DNA of 64,000 nt, taken from the NCBI RefSeq assembly GCF_016653115.1, contig NZ_NHRX01000009.1:1-64000 (forward strand), in the 5' to 3' direction. Below the pieces are notes generated by a model, which saw only the letters and a program-made list of their open reading frames with translations, was not told the DNA's origin and searched no databases. How positions within the stretch are numbered: the first letter of the stretch is position 1; each line of letters starts with the position of its first letter. A program made the translations under genes and the position numbers. Shown here one piece after another: positions 39,616-49,270 of the stretch. This DNA comes from Rhodocyclus purpureus. GTDB taxonomy: Bacteria > Pseudomonadota > Gammaproteobacteria > Burkholderiales > Rhodocyclaceae.

Positions 39616-41880
39616 ATGATTGCCCAGGAACTGGAAGTCAGCCTGCACATGGCTTTTGTCGAGGCAAGACAGAAGCGACACGAGTTCATCACCGTCGAGC
39701 ACCTGCTGCTCGCGCTGCTCGACAACCCTTCGGCGGCGGAGGCCTTGCGCGCCTGCGGCGCCGACATCGACAAGATGCGCACCGACCTCAACACCTTCAT
39801 CGTCGACCATACGCCGACCGTCGAAGGTGATAGCGAGATCGACACGCAGCCGACGCTCGGTTTCCAGCGAGTCATCCAGCGCGCGATCCTGCACGTCCAG
39901 TCGTCGGGAAAGAAGGCGGTCAATGGCGCCAACGTCCTCGTCGCCATCTTCGGCGAGAAGGATTCGCACGCGGTCTACTTCCTGCAGAAACAGGAGGTGA
40001 CGCGGCTCGACGTGGTCAATTTCATCGCCCACGGCGTCAGCAAGGTGCAGCCGAAGGCGCCGCGCCAGGAGCGCGAGGGCGAGGAAGAACGCGAGGCCGA
40101 GAGCGCAACCGGCGGCGGCCCGCTCGAACAGTACACGGTGGACCTCAACGCGCTGGCGCAGCAGGGCCGCATCGATCCGCTGATCGGCCGCGACCGCGAG
40201 CTCGAGCGCGTCATCCAGACCCTGTGCCGGCGGCGCAAGAACAACCCGCTGCTGGTCGGCGAGGCCGGTGTCGGCAAGACCGCGATCGCCGAAGGGCTGG
40301 CGCGGCGCATCGTCGAGGGCGAGATCCCCGAGGTGCTGGCCAACGCCCGCGTCTTCGCGCTCGACATGGGCGCGTTGCTCGCCGGCACCAAGTACCGCGG
40401 TGATTTCGAACAGCGCCTGAAGGCCGTCATCAAGCAGCTCACCGAGACGCCGAACGCGATCCTGTTCATCGACGAGATCCACACGCTGATCGGCGCCGGC
40501 TCGGCGTCGGGTGGGACGCTCGACGCGTCGAACCTGCTGAAGCCCGCCCTCTCCAACGGCCAGATCAAGTGCATCGGCGCGACGACCTACACGGAGTACC
40601 GCGGCGTGTTCGAGAAGGACCACGCGCTGTCGCGGCGTTTCCAGAAGATCGACGTCGGCGAGCCGTCGATCGCCGAAACCGTCGAAATCCTGAAGGGGCT
40701 GAAGACCCGCTTCGAGTCCCACCACAGCATCAAGTACTCGGCGGCGGCAATCACCTCGGCGGTCGAACTGTCGGCGCGCTTCATCACCGACCGGCACCTG
40801 CCCGACAAGGCCATCGACGTGATCGACGAAGCCGGCGCGGCGCAGCGCGTCCTGCCCAAGTCGAGGCAGAAGAAGATGATCGGCAAGCAGGACATCGAGG
40901 AAATCGTCGCCCGCATCGCGCGCATCCCCTCGGCGCACGTGTCGACCGACGACCGCAGCTCGCTGAAGAACCTCGACCGCGACCTGAAGGCAGTCGTCTT
41001 CGGCCAGGACCCGGCGATCGACGCGCTGGCCCGTGCGATCAAGATGGCGCGCTCCGGCCTCGGCAACCCGGACAAACCGATCGGCAGCTTCCTCTTCTCG
41101 GGCCCGACCGGCGTCGGCAAGACCGAGGTCGCACGCCAGCTCGCCTACTCGCTCGGCAACGAGCTGATCCGCTTCGACATGTCGGAGTACATGGAACGGC
41201 ACGCGGTGTCGCGCCTGATCGGTGCGCCGCCCGGCTACGTCGGCTTCGATCAGGGCGGCCTGCTCACCGAGGCGGTGACCAAGAAGCCCTACGCGGTGCT
41301 GCTGCTCGACGAGATCGAGAAGGCGCACCCCGACGTCTACAACATCCTGCTGCAGGTGATGGACCACGGCACGCTGACCGACAACAACGGACGCAAGGCG
41401 GACTTCCGCAACGTGATCATCATCATGACCACCAACGCCGGACAGGAAGCGATCCAGAAGACGAGCATGGGCTTCACCAGTGCCAAGCAGGCCGGTGACG
41501 AGATGGTCGACATCAAGCGCCTGTTCTCGCCGGAATTCCGCAACCGCCTCGACGCGATCATCTCGTTCCGCGCGCTCGACCACGACATCATCCTGCGCGT
41601 CGTCGACAAGTTCCTGATGCAGCTCGAAGAGCAACTGCACGAGAAGAAGGTCGAGGTGGTGTTCACCGAGGCGCTGAAGGCCTTCCTCGCCAGCAAGGGC
41701 TTCGACCCGCTGATGGGCGCGCGGCCGATGGCGCGGCTGATCCAGGACTCGATCCGTGCGGCGCTCGCCGACGAGCTGCTGTTCGGCCGCCTGGCAAACG
41801 GCGGCCAGGTGACGGTCGATGCCGACGACGAAGGCAAGGTGAAGCTCGTCTTCGCCGAAGAGACGGAGGCGGTCGCATGA
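39616..41880 (+). CDS. clpA: ATP-dependent Clp protease ATP-binding subunit ClpA
   Basis: A 754-aa AAA+ unfoldase. The N-domain covers residues 1-140. AAA1 has Walker A GEAGVGKTA near 215 and Walker B LFIDEIH. AAA2 has Walker A GPTGVGKTE near 496 and VLLLDEIEKAH. It unfolds substrates into the ClpP chamber. clpP is not in the window. Its stop overlaps rraA by 4 bp (ATGA), which couples them. Confidence 0.96.
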   Translation: MIAQELEVSLHMAFVEARQKRHEFITVEHLLLALLDNPSAAEALRACGADIDKMRTDLNTFIVDHTPTVEGDSEIDTQPTLGFQRVIQRAILHVQSSGKKAVNGANVLVAIFGEKDSHAVYFLQKQEVTRLDVVNFIAHGVSKVQPKAPRQEREGEEEREAESATGGGPLEQYTVDLNALAQQGRIDPLIGRDRELERVIQTLCRRRKNNPLLVGEAGVGKTAIAEGLARRIVEGEIPEVLANARVFALDMGALLAGTKYRGDFEQRLKAVIKQLTETPNAILFIDEIHTLIGAGSASGGTLDASNLLKPALSNGQIKCIGATTYTEYRGVFEKDHALSRRFQKIDVGEPSIAETVEILKGLKTRFESHHSIKYSAAAITSAVELSARFITDRHLPDKAIDVIDEAGAAQRVLPKSRQKKMIGKQDIEEIVARIARIPSAHVSTDDRSSLKNLDRDLKAVVFGQDPAIDALARAIKMARSGLGNPDKPIGSFLFSGPTGVGKTEVARQLAYSLGNELIRFDMSEYMERHAVSRLIGAPPGYVGFDQGGLLTEAVTKKPYAVLLLDEIEKAHPDVYNILLQVMDHGTLTDNNGRKADFRNVIIIMTTNAGQEAIQKTSMGFTSAKQAGDEMVDIKRLFSPEFRNRLDAIISFRALDHDIILRVVDKFLMQLEEQLHEKKVEVVFTEALKAFLASKGFDPLMGARPMARLIQDSIRAALADELLFGRLANGGQVTVDADDEGKVKLVFAEETEAVA

Positions 41881-42371
41881 GCTACCACACCGCCGACCTG
41901 CTCGACGCCAACGAGGAGCTTCTCGCCGACGGCTCGCTGCGCGTGGCCTCGCCGATCCTGCGCGCCTATGGCGGGCGCCCCGCCTTTGCCGGACGCATCG
42001 TCACCCTGCGCTGCTTCGAGGACAACTCGAAGGTTCGCGAGATCGTCTCGGCGCCCGGCAAGGGGCAGGTGCTCGTCATCGACGGCGCCGGCTCGCTGCG
42101 GCGCGCGCTGCTCGGCGACCAGCTCGCCGAACTCGCGCACAGGAACGGCTGGGAAGGCGTGGTCGTCAACGGCTGCATCCGCGACTCGGCGGCGATCGCC
42201 GCCATCGACCTCGGCGTGCGCGCGCTGGCCACCCATCCGCTGAAGACGGTGAAGAGAGGACAGGGCGAGATCGGCGTGCCGCTCGCCTTCGCCGGCATCG
42301 CCTTCCTTCCCGGCGAATGGCTGTGCGCCGACGAGGACGGAATCATCGTCTGCCCCGACGCGCTCGCCTGA
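41877..42371 (+). CDS. rraA: RraA-family protein (ribonuclease E activity regulator)
   Basis: A 164-aa protein with the RraA core VLVIDGAGSLRRALLGDQLAE and GVVVNGCIRDS. Family members either inhibit RNase E or act as 4-hydroxy-4-methyl-2-oxoglutarate aldolases. The short length and lack of catabolic neighbours favour the RraA role, without proof. Translationally coupled to clpA and followed by a strong terminator. Confidence 0.88.
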   Translation: MSYHTADLLDANEELLADGSLRVASPILRAYGGRPAFAGRIVTLRCFEDNSKVREIVSAPGKGQVLVIDGAGSLRRALLGDQLAELAHRNGWEGVVVNGCIRDSAAIAAIDLGVRALATHPLKTVKRGQGEIGVPLAFAGIAFLPGEWLCADEDGIIVCPDALA

Positions 42372-42394
42372 GCTTCACCGACGCCCCCCTGCCG

Positions 42395-42430
42395 AGCCGG
42401 CGCCTTGTGTTCAGGGCGCCGGCTTTTTTT
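42395..42430 (+). terminator. intrinsic terminator after rraA
   Basis: A 10-bp perfect stem (AGCCGGCGCC / GGCGCCGGCT) with a 10-nt loop runs into seven T residues, 24 bp after the rraA stop. Confidence 0.93.
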
Positions 42431-42459
42431 CGTCCGCACGACCCCAAAAAATATCTTTT

Positions 42460-42473
42460 GTCTTATATAAGAC
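42460..42473. promoter_or_regulatory. perfect palindrome upstream of aceA, putative operator
   Basis: GTCTTATATAAGAC is a perfect 14-bp palindrome, AT-rich in a GC-rich genome, and ends 2 bp before the -35 element of aceA. The position suits an activator or a repressor of the isocitrate lyase gene. The form resembles GntR-type sites, but the regulator is not identified. Confidence 0.65.
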
Positions 42474-42475
42474 TG

Positions 42476-42505
42476 TTGACTGAGCAAAACGAACGCCTCT
42501 ATACT
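42476..42505 (+). promoter_or_regulatory. sigma70 promoter of aceA
   Basis: TTGACT at 42476-42481 and TATACT at 42500-42505 are separated by 18 bp. The implied leader is about 105 nt. Confidence 0.75.
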
Positions 42506-42615
42506 CAGGCCATCGACGTAAGGCCCGATCGGCCAACGGCAAGGGGGCTACCTCTCCCAGCGCGCCGGCAGCGTCGAACCGAATTCTTCGACCTACGCTT
42601 GCTAGAGGATTAAAA

Positions 42616-43914
42616 ATGAGCACTCGCGAACAACAAATCGCCGCACTGGAAAAAGACTGGGCCGAGAACCCGCGCTGGAAGGGCATCAAGCGCGGCTACA
42701 CCGCCGCCGAAGTGGTCCGCCTGCGCGGCTCCTTCCCGATCGAATACACGGTTGCCCGCCGCGGCGCCGAGAAGCTGTGGAACCTGGTCAACAACGAGCC
42801 CTACATCAACTGTCTCGGCGCGCTGACCGGCGGCCAGGCGATGCAGCAGGTCAAGGCCGGCGTCAAGGCCATCTACCTGTCCGGCTGGCAAGTCGCTGCC
42901 GACAACAACTCGTACGCGTCGATGTACCCCGACCAGTCGCTGTACCCGGTCGACTCGGTGCCGAAGGTTGTCGAGCGCATCAACAACTCGTTCCGTCGTG
43001 CCGACGAGATCCAGTACTCGAAGGGGATCGAGGCCGGTGACGCCGGTTACATCGACTACTTCGCGCCGATCGTCGCCGATGCCGAAGCCGGTTTCGGCGG
43101 CGTGCTGAACGCCTTCGAACTGATGAAGGCGATGATCCGCGCCGGCGCCGGCGGCGTGCACTTCGAGGACCAGCTGGCCTCGGTCAAGAAGTGCGGCCAC
43201 ATGGGCGGCAAGGTGCTGGTCCCGACGCAGGAAGCCGTGCAGAAGCTGATCGCCGCGCGTTTCGCCGCCGACGTCTGCGGCGTGCCGACCCTGGTCATCG
43301 CGCGTACCGACGCCGAAGCTGCCGACCTCCTGACCTCCGACTGCGACGAGCGTGACCTTCCCTTCGTCACCGGCGAGCGCACCGCCGAAGGCTTCTACAA
43401 AACGCGCAAGGGCATCGACCAGGCCATCGCCCGTGCCATCGCCTACGCCGAATACGCCGACCTCGTCTGGTGCGAAACCGGCACGCCGGATCTGGAATTC
43501 GCGCGCAAGTTCGCCGAAGCCGTCCATGCCAAGCACCCGGGCAAGCTCCTGGCCTACAACTGCTCGCCGTCGTTCAACTGGAAGAAGAACCTCGACGACG
43601 CGACCATCGCCAAGTTCCAGCGCGAACTCGGCGCCATGGGCTACAAGTACCAGTTCATCACTTTGGCCGGCATCCACTCGATGTGGTACAACATGTTCGA
43701 CCTGGCGCAGGACTACGTCGCGCGCGGCATGTCGGCCTACGTCGAGAAGGTCCAGGAGCCCGAGTTCGCCGCTCGCGAGCGTGGCTACACCTTCGTCTCG
43801 CACCAGCAGGAAGTCGGCACCGGTTACTTCGATGAAGTCACCACCGTCATCCAGGGCGGTACGTCGAGCGTCACCGCGCTGACCGGCTCGACCGAAGAAG
43901 AGCAGTTCCACTAA
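42616..43914 (+). CDS. aceA: isocitrate lyase
   Basis: A 432-aa enzyme with the active-site signature [11 protein letters not shown] near residue 192, containing the catalytic Cys. It splits isocitrate to glyoxylate and succinate, the first step of the glyoxylate shunt used on acetate or fatty acids. GAGG lies upstream of the ATG. It has its own promoter, palindrome and terminator, so it is monocistronic. aceB is 2.1 kb downstream rather than adjacent. Confidence 0.96.
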   Translation: MSTREQQIAALEKDWAENPRWKGIKRGYTAAEVVRLRGSFPIEYTVARRGAEKLWNLVNNEPYINCLGALTGGQAMQQVKAGVKAIYLSGWQVAADNNSYASMYPDQSLYPVDSVPKVVERINNSFRRADEIQYSKGIEAGDAGYIDYFAPIVADAEAGFGGVLNAFELMKAMIRAGAGGVHFEDQLASVKKCGHMGGKVLVPTQEAVQKLIAARFAADVCGVPTLVIARTDAEAADLLTSDCDERDLPFVTGERTAEGFYKTRKGIDQAIARAIAYAEYADLVWCETGTPDLEFARKFAEAVHAKHPGKLLAYNCSPSFNWKKNLDDATIAKFQRELGAMGYKYQFITLAGIHSMWYNMFDLAQDYVARGMSAYVEKVQEPEFAARERGYTFVSHQQEVGTGYFDEVTTVIQGGTSSVTALTGSTEEEQFH

Positions 43915-43942
43915 GCCGGCCCGCGGCCTTCCGGGAAGAACG

Positions 43943-43972
43943 AGGCGCCGGTGCTCCCACCGGCGCCTTTTT
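43943..43972 (+). terminator. intrinsic terminator of aceA
   Basis: An 11-bp perfect stem (AGGCGCCGGTG / CACCGGCGCCT) with a CTCC loop ends in a T run, 28 bp after the stop. Confidence 0.93.
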
Positions 43973-44021
43973 CATGGATGCGAGCGCAGACGCAGAAAAC
44001 GCCGGCGCACGGCCTTGGCGT

Positions 44022-44930
44022 TCAGCCGCCGTTCAGCGCCCAGTAGCCCGGCTGGCCATAGCGCTCCTTCAGCAGGTCGATGAACAGACGCACACGCAGA
44101 GGCAAATGTCGGCGTTGCGGGAACACCGCGTAGATGCCCATCGGGGCCGCCTGCCAGGCATCGAGTACCGAGGCGAGCCGCCCTTCGTCCAGGTCCCGCC
44201 CGACCTCCCACAACGAACGCCAGGCGAGCCCCTTGCCGTCAAGTGCCCACTCATGCAGCACCGCGCCATCGTTGCATGCGAAACGACCACCGACCTTGCG
44301 CGTCTCCACAGCGCCGCTCTCAGGATCGCGGAACACCCAGCCGCGCTGCTGGACGAGCGACAGGCACTCGTGCTGCGCCAGATCGGCCGGCGTACGCGGC
44401 ACCCCGCGTGCGACCAGATACGCCGGGCTGGCCACCACCATGCGCCGCATCTCGGCGAGGCGCACGCTGACCAGACTCGAATCCTGCAGCTCGCCGATGC
44501 GCACCGCGCAGTCGATGTTCTCGTTCACCAGATCGACGAGGCGGTCGGACAGATCGAGACTCACCGTCACCTCCGGGTTGGCCTGCATGAACGCACCGAC
44601 GAGCGGCGCGACGTGGCGACGGCCGAACCCCGCCGGCGCCGAAACACGCAACTGGCCGCTGGCCTTGACGCCGCCCAGCGATACCGCCGCCTCGGCGTTG
44701 GCGAGGTCGTTGAGCACACGCTGGCAGTCTTCCAAGAAGGCCTGCCCTTCGAAGGTGAGCGTCAGCTTGCGCGTTGTCCGCAGCATCAGCTTGACGCCAA
44801 GCCGCGCCTCCAGCGCGTCGAGGCGGCGACCGATGATCGCCGGGGTGACGCCTTCCGCCCGCGCGGCAGCGGAGAGGCTGCCGCGCGTGGCGACACTGAC
44901 GAAGGCGCCGATTTGCTTGAAGGCATCCAT
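44022..44930 (-). CDS. LysR-family transcriptional regulator
   Basis: A 302-aa protein with an N-terminal winged HTH (SLSAAARAEGVTPAIIGRRLDALE, about 18-41) and a periplasmic-binding-like effector domain. It is divergent from the TSUP-aceB genes, with a 301-bp gap that would hold its operator, so control of those genes is likely. The C-terminal residues place it in the CrgA-like group. Effector unknown. Confidence 0.85.
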   Translation of the reverse strand: MDAFKQIGAFVSVATRGSLSAAARAEGVTPAIIGRRLDALEARLGVKLMLRTTRKLTLTFEGQAFLEDCQRVLNDLANAEAAVSLGGVKASGQLRVSAPAGFGRRHVAPLVGAFMQANPEVTVSLDLSDRLVDLVNENIDCAVRIGELQDSSLVSVRLAEMRRMVVASPAYLVARGVPRTPADLAQHECLSLVQQRGWVFRDPESGAVETRKVGGRFACNDGAVLHEWALDGKGLAWRSLWEVGRDLDEGRLASVLDAWQAAPMGIYAVFPQRRHLPLRVRLFIDLLKERYGQPGYWALNGG

Positions 44931-45231
44931 ATTTATGACTTTTTGTACAAGATGATTCGCCGTTAAAGCGACTTATGTTTTACATTGAGCAACAATACAC
45001 TGATAACGCACTATCCGGGAGTGCCTGCTGGCCGGCACGGCACTGAATCCTTCCGCCACTGCCTGCGCACCCCCATCGCCACCTCTGTCGCCACCGCCAC
45101 ACCTGACCCCATGACCGAACGCCTCGCCCCCTGCTGCCGCGCCAAGGCCCGGAACACGCCTCCGGCGAGGCTCGCTGCCGTGCGCCGGACAGGCCGGGCC
45201 ACGAGCGCTGCCCGCGCCAAGGAACGCTGAC

Positions 45232-46011
45232 ATGGATCTCCCGCAGATGCTCCTCGTTTCAGGCGGCGCCTTCCTCGCCGGCGGAATGAATGCGATGGCC
45301 GGCGGCGGCACCTTCTTTTCCTTCCCCGCCCTGCTCGCCGCCGGCGTGCCGCCGGTGACGGCCAACGCCAGCAACACCGTTGGCCTGTGTCCGGCCAGCC
45401 TCGTCAGCGCTTGGGCCTACCGGCGCGAGGCACTGCGCCACGGCCGCTGGGCGCTGCTGCTCGTCGTGCTTTCGCTATTCGGCGGCATCGCCGGCGGCTT
45501 GCTGCTGCTGGCGACCTCGAACGCCGCATTCGCGCAGCTGATTCCATGGCTGCTGTTCGTCGCCACCGCGCTGTTCGCGCTCAGCGCTCAGGTCGCGACC
45601 GGCCTCGCGCACCTGCGCCGGCGTCTGGGGCAGAGCGAATACGCCGCGCCAGGCGGCGTCGGCGGCGCCCTCTTCCAGTTCGCCGTCGCCGTCTACGGCG
45701 GTTTCTTCGGTGCCGGCATGGGCATCCTGACGCTCGCCGCCCTGTCGATCCAGGGCTTCGAAGACATCCAGGAAATCAACGCGCTGAAGAACCTGAGCTC
45801 GGGCGTCATATACGCCGTCTCGTCGACCACCTTCATCATCGCCGGCGCGATCAGCTGGCCACACACGCTGGTGATGCTGGTCGCGGCGGTCGCCGGAGGC
45901 TGGGCCGGCACCGCCTTCGCCCGCCGCCTCCCTGCACGGTGGCTGCGCCGGCTCGTCGTCGCCGTCGGCAGCGTGCTGACCGTGATCTATTTCATCAAGA
46001 CCTATTTCTGA
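45232..46011 (+). CDS. TSUP (TauE/SafE) family permease
   Basis: A 259-aa membrane protein with eight hydrophobic segments and two TSUP half-repeats: GGMNAMAGGGTFFSFPALL at about 17-35 and GGFFGAGMGILTLAAL at about 155-170. The family moves sulfite, sulfoacetate or other small organic anions. It lies 23 bp upstream of aceB, with the LysR gene divergent, so it may transport a C2-C3 acid that feeds the glyoxylate route; this is inference. The 301-bp gap upstream (44931-45231) contains no ORF I trust. Confidence 0.83.
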   Translation: MDLPQMLLVSGGAFLAGGMNAMAGGGTFFSFPALLAAGVPPVTANASNTVGLCPASLVSAWAYRREALRHGRWALLLVVLSLFGGIAGGLLLLATSNAAFAQLIPWLLFVATALFALSAQVATGLAHLRRRLGQSEYAAPGGVGGALFQFAVAVYGGFFGAGMGILTLAALSIQGFEDIQEINALKNLSSGVIYAVSSTTFIIAGAISWPHTLVMLVAAVAGGWAGTAFARRLPARWLRRLVVAVGSVLTVIYFIKTYF

Positions 46012-46034
46012 ACACATCAACCCAAGGAGCCCCC

Positions 46035-47633
46035 ATGAGCCTCAATCTGCCCGCAGGCGTCGAGATCAACGCCCCGCTGCATCCCCGTTTCGAAGAAATC
46101 CTGACCCACGATGCACTGGCTTTCGTCGCCAAGCTGCACCGCGCCTTCGAGGGCCGTCGCCAGGAACTGCTCGCCGCGCGCGTCGCCCGCCAGGCACGCA
46201 TCGACGCCGGCGAGATGCCCGACTTCCTGCCCGAGACCGCGCACGTCCGCGCCGGCGACTGGAAGGTCGCGCCGCTGCCGAAGGCGCTCGAATGCCGCCG
46301 CGTCGAGATCACCGGTCCGGTCGAAGCGAAGATGATCATCAACGCGCTCAACTCGGGGGCCGACTCGTACATGACCGACTTCGAGGACTCCAACTCGCCG
46401 AACTGGGAAAACCAGATCCAGGGTCAGGTCAACCTGTACGACGCGATCCGCCGCCAGCTCTCCTTCAGGAACGAAGCCGGCAAGGAATACAAGCTCAACG
46501 ACAAGATCGCGACGCTGCAGATCCGTCCGCGCGGCTGGCACCTCGACGAGAAGCACGTCACCGTCGACGGCCAGCGCGTCTCCGGCGGCATCTTCGACTT
46601 CGGCCTCGTCTTCTTCCACAACGCCAAGGAACAGATCGCGCGCGGCGCCGGCCCGTTCTACTACCTGCCCAAGATGGAAAGCCACCTCGAAGCGCGTCTG
46701 TGGAACGACATCTTCGTGATGGCGCAGGAGCACGTCGGCCTGCCGCAAGGCACGATCAAGGCGACCGTGCTGATCGAAACCATCCTCGCCACCTTCGAGA
46801 TGGAAGAGATCCTCTATGAACTGCGCGAGCACTCGGCCGGCCTCAACGCCGGGCGCTGGGACTACATCTTCTCGTGCATCAAGAAGTTCAAGAAGAACAA
46901 GGACTTCTGCCTGGCACAGCGGAGCGCGATCACGATGGAAGTGCCGTTCATGCGCGGCTATGCGCTGGCGCTGGTGCAGGCCTGCCACAAGCGCGGCGCA
47001 CCGGCGATGGGCGGCATGTCGGCGCTGATCCCGATCAAGAACGACCCGGTCGCCAACGAGAAGGCGCTCGCCGGCATCCGCCACGACAAGACGCGCGACG
47101 CCAACGACGGCTTCGACGGCGGCTGGGTCGCGCACCCGGGCCTGGTCGGCATCGCCATGGAAGAGTTCGTCAAGGTGCTCGGCGACCGTCCGAACCAGTG
47201 GGAAAAGCAGGTCGAAGGCAAGTTCGGACCCGAGCAGTGGCTCGACTTCCAGCCGACGACGCCGATCACCGAAGCGGGGCTCAGGAACAACATCAACGTC
47301 GGCATCCACTACCTCGGTTCCTGGCTCGCCGGCAACGGCTGCGTGCCGATCCACAACCTGATGGAAGACGCGGCTACCGCCGAGATCTCGCGCTCGCAGG
47401 TGTGGCAGTGGGTCGTCTCGCCGAAGGGCATCCTCGACGACGGCCGCAAGGTCACCGTCGACATGGTGCGACCGATGATCGCCGAGGAACTGGCCAAGGT
47501 GAAGGCCACCGTCAGCGCCCAGGGCGAGGACACCGCGACCTACGACCAGGCTGCCGAAATCTTCGACCGCATGTCGCTGACCCCGGACTATCCGGAGTTC
47601 CTGACGCTGCCGCTGTACGAGGCGATGGCGTAA
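46035..47633 (+). CDS. aceB: malate synthase A
   Basis: A 532-aa enzyme of the A type (E. coli AceB 533 aa). It has IRPRGWHLDEKHV with the conserved Arg, LPKMESHLEARLWND, and HNLMEDAATAEISRSQ with the catalytic Asp. It joins glyoxylate and acetyl-CoA to malate, completing the shunt. AAGGAG lies 5 bp before the ATG at 46035; the long open frame upstream is a shadow of the TSUP gene. The stop is TAA, showing that TAA is a normal terminator in this genome. Confidence 0.96.
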   Translation: MSLNLPAGVEINAPLHPRFEEILTHDALAFVAKLHRAFEGRRQELLAARVARQARIDAGEMPDFLPETAHVRAGDWKVAPLPKALECRRVEITGPVEAKMIINALNSGADSYMTDFEDSNSPNWENQIQGQVNLYDAIRRQLSFRNEAGKEYKLNDKIATLQIRPRGWHLDEKHVTVDGQRVSGGIFDFGLVFFHNAKEQIARGAGPFYYLPKMESHLEARLWNDIFVMAQEHVGLPQGTIKATVLIETILATFEMEEILYELREHSAGLNAGRWDYIFSCIKKFKKNKDFCLAQRSAITMEVPFMRGYALALVQACHKRGAPAMGGMSALIPIKNDPVANEKALAGIRHDKTRDANDGFDGGWVAHPGLVGIAMEEFVKVLGDRPNQWEKQVEGKFGPEQWLDFQPTTPITEAGLRNNINVGIHYLGSWLAGNGCVPIHNLMEDAATAEISRSQVWQWVVSPKGILDDGRKVTVDMVRPMIAEELAKVKATVSAQGEDTATYDQAAEIFDRMSLTPDYPEFLTLPLYEAMA

Positions 47634-47696
47634 GCGAAGCGGGCGCAGCGCGCCGGATCCATCCGGTGCGCTGCGCGCCCGTGGCCACGCGACAAG

Positions 47697-48050
47697 ATGA
47701 TCGCCGCCCTCGCCCTCTTCCTCGCCTGCCAGCTGATCGGCGAAACGCTGGTCGTCCTGCTCGGGCTGCCGGTGCCCGGACCGGTGCTCGGCATGCTGCT
47801 GCTGCTCGCCTGGCTGCTGCTGCGCGGCGGCCCCAGCGACAGCGAAAGGCAGACCGCCGGCGGGCTGCTGCAGCACCTGTCGCTGCTCTTCGTCCCGGCC
47901 GGCACCGGCGTCCTGCTGCACATCGATCGCCTGGCCGACGAGGCCTTGCCGATCGCCGTCGCGCTGGTCGTCAGCACCCTGCTTGGGCTGGCTGCCGCGG
48001 GTCTGACGCTGTCCTGGCTCTCGCGGCGGCACTCTCGGGGTGAACGATGA
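47697..48050 (+). CDS. lrgA: CidA/LrgA family membrane protein
   Basis: A 117-aa protein with four TM segments and the family motif LPVPGPVLGMLLLL. LrgA partners LrgB. The pair was first described as holin/antiholin-like, and homologues act as pyruvate or glycolate/glycerate transporters. It overlaps lrgB by ATGA. It lies 63 bp after aceB, possibly on the same transcript. Confidence 0.85.
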   Translation: MIAALALFLACQLIGETLVVLLGLPVPGPVLGMLLLLAWLLLRGGPSDSERQTAGGLLQHLSLLFVPAGTGVLLHIDRLADEALPIAVALVVSTLLGLAAAGLTLSWLSRRHSRGER

Positions 48051-48799
48051 GCAGCGCGCTGATCGAACGCCCTGCCCTCGAGATCTGGGCCTACCTCGCG
48101 GCACAACCCCTGCTCTGGCTGAGCGCGACCTTGATCGCCTACGCGCTCGGCTTCGCCTTGCAGCGCCGCGCGCGTGGCAACCCGGCGGTCAATCCGGTAC
48201 TGATCGCGGTGGCGCTGCTCGCCGGCCTCCTGGTCGCCACCGGCACCCCTTACCGGAACTACTTCGACGGCGCCCAGTTCGTGCATTTCCTGCTCGGACC
48301 GGCGACCGTCGCGCTGGCGATCCCGCTGCACGGGCAGTTGCGCCGCATCGTCGCCAACGCCGGACCGATCTTCGTCGCGCTGGTGGTCGGGTCGGTCGTC
48401 GCCGCCGGGTCGGCGTGCCTGATCGCCGCCGTACTCGGCGCGAGCCCGGCGACGATCGCCTCGCTGGCACCGAAGTCGGTGACGACGCCGATCGCGATGG
48501 GCATCTCGGAAGCGATCGGTGGCCTGGCATCGCTCACTGCGGTGATCGTCATCCTCACCGGCATCTTCGGTGCGATCGTCGGCAGCAGCCTGCTCGGGCG
48601 CCTCGGCGTCAGGGACGACGCCAGCGTCGGTTTCGCACTGGGTCTCGCTGCACACGGCGTCGGCTCGGCACGCGCGCTGCAGATCAGCCAGGAAGCCGGC
48701 GCCTTCGCGGCACTGGCGATGGGATTGAACGGGCTGTTCACCGCGCTGACACTACCCTGGCTGGTGGCGCCGCTGCAGACCCTGCTCGGCGCCGGCTGA
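48047..48799 (+). CDS. lrgB: LrgB/CidB family membrane protein
   Basis: A 250-aa multispanning protein with the LrgB core LAPKSVTTPIAMGISEAIGG and LAAHGVGSARALQ. The plant relative PLGG1, an LrgA-LrgB fusion, exports glycolate and glycerate, and B. subtilis PftAB carries pyruvate. The location next to aceB fits carboxylate transport better than cell lysis here, but this is inference. Confidence 0.87.
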   Translation: MSSALIERPALEIWAYLAAQPLLWLSATLIAYALGFALQRRARGNPAVNPVLIAVALLAGLLVATGTPYRNYFDGAQFVHFLLGPATVALAIPLHGQLRRIVANAGPIFVALVVGSVVAAGSACLIAAVLGASPATIASLAPKSVTTPIAMGISEAIGGLASLTAVIVILTGIFGAIVGSSLLGRLGVRDDASVGFALGLAAHGVGSARALQISQEAGAFAALAMGLNGLFTALTLPWLVAPLQTLLGAG

Positions 48800-48829
48800 G
48801 AGGATCGCCGACAGATCAGCGGCAGCGGC

Positions 48830-49270
48830 TCAAAGGGTCAACCAGCCGCGCGCCTCGGGCTGGAACAGGATGGCGTCGATGCGCCAGCGGCCATCCGCAG
48901 AGGCAGCCCCCTCGATGCCGACTTCGTCACCGACGCGACGGCCGAACAGCGCCACGCCGACCGGGCTGAAGATCGACCAGCTGCCTTCGTCGGGATCGCT
49001 GTCCTCGGGATAGACCAGCGTCAGTTCGCAGCTGCGGCTGCCGTCGGCGGCGACAAGGCGAACGGTCGAGTTCATGGTCACCAGGTCGGGCGGCACCGAC
49101 TGCGGCGGCAACTCCAGCGACTGACGTACGCGGCGCAGCACTTCGCGCACGCCGGGAACGGCGTCGCCGGTGCGCGCGCAGGCACGCTCGATCAGCGGCA
49201 GCAGCCGCTCGCGGTCGAGACTGTTGATGAACACTGCCGCGGCGGCGGCCTCCTGCTTGCTGACATTCAT
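48830..49270 (-). CDS. Rnk-like GreA/GreB C-terminal domain protein
   Basis: A 146-aa protein whose C-terminal half (STVRLVAADGSRSCELTLVYPEDSD...SPVGVALFGRRVGDEV) is the GreA/B FKBP-like domain. The N-terminal part is too short for the full Gre coiled coil, matching Rnk-type regulators that bind RNA polymerase without cleavage stimulation. The 290-bp stretch between it and icd has GC-rich inverted repeats but no gene. Confidence 0.82.
   Translation of the reverse strand: MNVSKQEAAAAAVFINSLDRERLLPLIERACARTGDAVPGVREVLRRVRQSLELPPQSVPPDLVTMNSTVRLVAADGSRSCELTLVYPEDSDPDEGSWSIFSPVGVALFGRRVGDEVGIEGAASADGRWRIDAILFQPEARGWLTL

Noticed and set aside
44985-45230. 81-codon ORF in front of the TSUP gene
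   Set aside because: Low-complexity Arg/Ala/Thr composition and no ribosome site; more likely the LysR-TSUP control region.
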